Assembly (NCBI GenBank): GCA_910587365.1 | Contig: CAJUKJ010000004.1 | Location: 1-42,790 of the forward strand | Source of the DNA: an uncultured Christensenellaceae bacterium | Lineage (GTDB): Bacteria; Bacillota; Clostridia; Christensenellales; Borkfalkiaceae | DNA: 42,790 nt | Reading direction: 5' to 3' | Made by a program: the position numbers and the translations under genes | Shown: positions 41,433-42,790 of the stretch, piece after piece | Layout of the letters: each line of letters begins with the position of its first letter | How positions within the stretch are numbered: position 1 is the first letter of the stretch | The notes under the pieces: generated by a model | What the model saw: only the letters and a program-made list of their open reading frames with translations | Told to the model about the DNA's origin: nothing | Database searches by the model: none

Positions 41433-41550
41433 TGTTTTTGGAAGCGGGCAAGACAATGAGCGCGCGTATTTTGCGTAAGAAACGTACACAGAGGTATGTA
41501 ACAGCGCAAAAGAGTAGACGCGGCAAAGTATTGCAAAGCTTACGGAAACA
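41433..41550. repeat. Structured intergenic repeat, copy D (M1 peptidase 3' end)
   Basis: 118 nt, beginning 9 nt after the stop codon. Outer stem TGTTTTTG (41433-41440) with CGGAAACA (41543-41550, two G-U), AAGC/GCTT, GCAA/TTGC, CGCG/CGCG, TTTTGCG/CGCAAAA and an apex near TACAC/GTATGTA. CAAGACAA and GTATTG are kept. Unlike A-C, here the same strand as the preceding gene carries CAAGACAA. Confidence 0.8.
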
Positions 41551-41569
41551 AACTTTTTTTAACTTTTAG

Positions 41570-41598
41570 TTGCAAATTGAAATATAATGATATATAAT
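41570..41598 (+). promoter_or_regulatory. Promoter of the corA leader
   Basis: TTGCAA (41570-41575), 17-nt spacer, TATAAT (41593-41598). Predicted start near 41605, giving a leader of about 170 nt before corA. Confidence 0.7.
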
Positions 41599-41638
41599 AA
41601 AAATATCTAAGAAAAATTTTAATTCAAGGAAGCCTGAA

Positions 41639-41680
41639 ATGGACCCAAGTAGTAATTATTTTTCAAACTATATGCGATAA
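41639..41680 (+). CDS. 13-residue leader peptide upstream of corA
   Basis: MDPSSNYFSNYMR, with AAGGAAG 7 nt before ATG. It sits between a promoter and an intrinsic terminator, and its stop codon is 5 nt before a segment able to disrupt that terminator. The second and third codons are Asp-Pro. The arrangement is that of an attenuator leader peptide. Confidence 0.65.
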   Translation: MDPSSNYFSNYMR

Positions 41681-41719
41681 GATTTTTCCGTACAAATGCG
41701 AAACAATATGATTTTGTTA

Positions 41720-41747
41720 ATGCACGGAATTTTCCGTGCATTTTTTT
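41720..41747 (+). terminator. Attenuator terminator of corA with competing antiterminator
   Basis: ATGCACGG (41720-41727) pairs with CCGTGCAT (41734-41741), followed by a seven-T run. The left side ACGGAA (41724-41729) can instead pair with TTCCGT at 41686-41691, just after the leader-peptide stop. Outside it, ATTTTGTTAA (41711-41720) is complementary to TTAACAAAAT (41746-41755). Confidence 0.75.
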
Positions 41748-41773
41748 AACAAAATTTTATTGAGGATAAAGCT

Positions 41774-42778
41774 ATGGTTAAATTCTTTTTAACGAACGGC
41801 GGACGCGCACCCGAACAGATTGAAAGCTTTAAAGACAAGTGCTGGATTGATTTGGTAAACCCCAGCGACGACGAATGCGACGACGTGGCAAGGGCTACGG
41901 GCATACCCGAAGATATGATTAAAGCCGCACTCGACGAAGAGGAACGCGCGCGTACCGAGTTTGACGACGGAAACTGCATGTTCTTAGTGGACTGCCCCCT
42001 TATAGAAGAGGACGACGGAAGCGACAGCTATACCACCCTTCCCCTTGCAATAATTTACAACGGCAAATGTATAGTTACCGTTTGCCTTAAAGGCAACACG
42101 GTATTGAAAGATTTTATTACGGGCAGGGAAAACGTGCGCACTGACACCCCCGTACACTTTACGCTGAAATTTCTTTTGGGGAATGCGAAAAGGTTTTTGT
42201 ACTGCCTTAAACAAATTGACAGAAAGACCCGCCGTATCCAGAGCGAGATGGAAAAAACAATGCGCAACAGCGAAATTATCCAATTGCTTGATTTACAGAA
42301 CTCGCTTGTCTACTTCTCCACCTCGCTTAACTCGAACGAGAGGGTACACGAAAAGCTGTTTAAAGTTGAGGGCGTAAGCTCGCGCGAGGAATACGTTGAC
42401 TTGTACGAGGACGTAATAATAGAAAGCAAACAGGCAATTGAAACCTGTAACATTTACAAAAACATTTTAAGCGTGACGATGGACGCATACGGCTCGGTAA
42501 TTTCAAACAACGCCAACGACACGATGAAAAAGCTTACTATAATTACCATTCTTTTGGCAATACCTACGATGATTGCGGGATTTTGGGGAATGAATATGCC
42601 CGTACCGGGCGAAAACGGCGTGGCGTTTTACCAGACGCTTTGGTTCTGGCTGGTAGTCGGCGCGACCGTCGTACTGACTGCGGTTATCGGAATTTTCCTG
42701 TTAAAGGGCAATCCCCTTAAAAATAAACAGCTTAAACAGAAGAAAAAGAAAGATAAAAGAGATAAGCGTTCCGCTTAA
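41774..42778 (+). CDS. corA: CorA-type divalent metal (Mg2+) transporter
   Basis: 334 aa, with GAGGA before ATG. Large cytoplasmic N-terminal domain with a long helix (about 130-265), then two C-terminal membrane helices; the CorA signature GMN is in FWGMNMPVPGENG after the first. Forms a pentameric channel that admits Mg2+ (or Co2+/Ni2+). The C-terminal tail is Lys-rich. It is preceded by an attenuator-like leader. Confidence 0.93.
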   Translation: MVKFFLTNGGRAPEQIESFKDKCWIDLVNPSDDECDDVARATGIPEDMIKAALDEEERARTEFDDGNCMFLVDCPLIEEDDGSDSYTTLPLAIIYNGKCIVTVCLKGNTVLKDFITGRENVRTDTPVHFTLKFLLGNAKRFLYCLKQIDRKTRRIQSEMEKTMRNSEIIQLLDLQNSLVYFSTSLNSNERVHEKLFKVEGVSSREEYVDLYEDVIIESKQAIETCNIYKNILSVTMDAYGSVISNNANDTMKKLTIITILLAIPTMIAGFWGMNMPVPGENGVAFYQTLWFWLVVGATVVLTAVIGIFLLKGNPLKNKQLKQKKKKDKRDKRSA

Positions 42779-42790
42779 CCAATGTATCTT

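Noticed and set aside
41605..41773. M-box or other Mg2+ riboswitch before corA
   Set aside because: The leader is short and lacks the multi-helix M-box architecture; the leader peptide plus terminator layout explains the features better.
1..42790. CRISPR array, tRNA or rRNA genes, prophage or transposase
   Set aside because: No regularly spaced direct repeats, no cloverleaf or rRNA sequence and no integrase, transposase or phage structural protein was found.

Overview
The window is about 43 kb of chromosome from a low-to-mid GC Bacillota, most likely an uncultured gut Clostridia. The evidence is the Bacillus/Clostridium order yicC-gmk-rpoZ-priA-def-fmt-rsmB-rlmN-rpe-thiN next to rpmB-asp23-fakA-recG, the rpsL-rpsG-fusA-tuf block, AGGAGG-type ribosome sites, consensus sigma-A promoters with 17-bp spacers, and BspA-type surface proteins with lipoboxes. 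Genus cannot be fixed from sequence alone.

Layout. 1-12.6 kb is an accessory surface region: a 1069-aa transglutaminase-like/BspA lipoprotein, a TIM-barrel sugar isomerase, an M28 peptidase lipoprotein, a membrane-anchored Cys/His plus BspA protein, a recently duplicated pair of coiled-coil lipoproteins, two small unknowns and a DUF4874/DUF4832-type lipoprotein. 12.6-15.8 kb handles sulfur and repair: cysK, a class V cysteine desulfurase-like enzyme, a divergent DUF3343 protein and nth. 15.8-18.6 kb is a small accessory operon with a frameshifted gene, and a zinc-ribbon membrane protein. 18.7-23.7 kb is the str block. 23.7-28.6 kb is recG, fakA, asp23 and, divergently, rpmB. 28.7-39 kb is the housekeeping operon. 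39.2-42.8 kb holds a nitrilase-like protein, an M1 peptidase lipoprotein and a CorA Mg2+ transporter.

The most interesting material is non-coding. (1) Four copies of a 118-122-nt element (20183-20304, 31067-31185, 37959-38079, 41433-41550) fold into the same long imperfect hairpin. The paired arms differ in sequence between copies but keep complementarity, while CAAGACAA and GTATTG are invariant. Each copy abuts or overlaps the stop codon of the preceding gene. Two of them sit where Bacillus carries remA or prpC-prkC-rsgA. (2) corA is preceded by a promoter, a 13-codon ORF starting Met-Asp-Pro, an intrinsic terminator and a competing antiterminator segment directly after the small stop codon. 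This looks like a leader-peptide attenuator and may be Mg2+-responsive. (3) Two genes (sugar isomerase and nth) have TTGATT-N17-TAWAAT promoters ending 6-7 nt before ATG and no ribosome site, as expected of leaderless mRNAs. (4) A duplicated lipoprotein gene shows a 473-bp identical tract with diverged edges, suggesting gene conversion. (5) A 403-bp spacer before recG is packed with hairpins, one of which recurs near yicC.

All calls come from reading the sequence; no database search or folding program was run.
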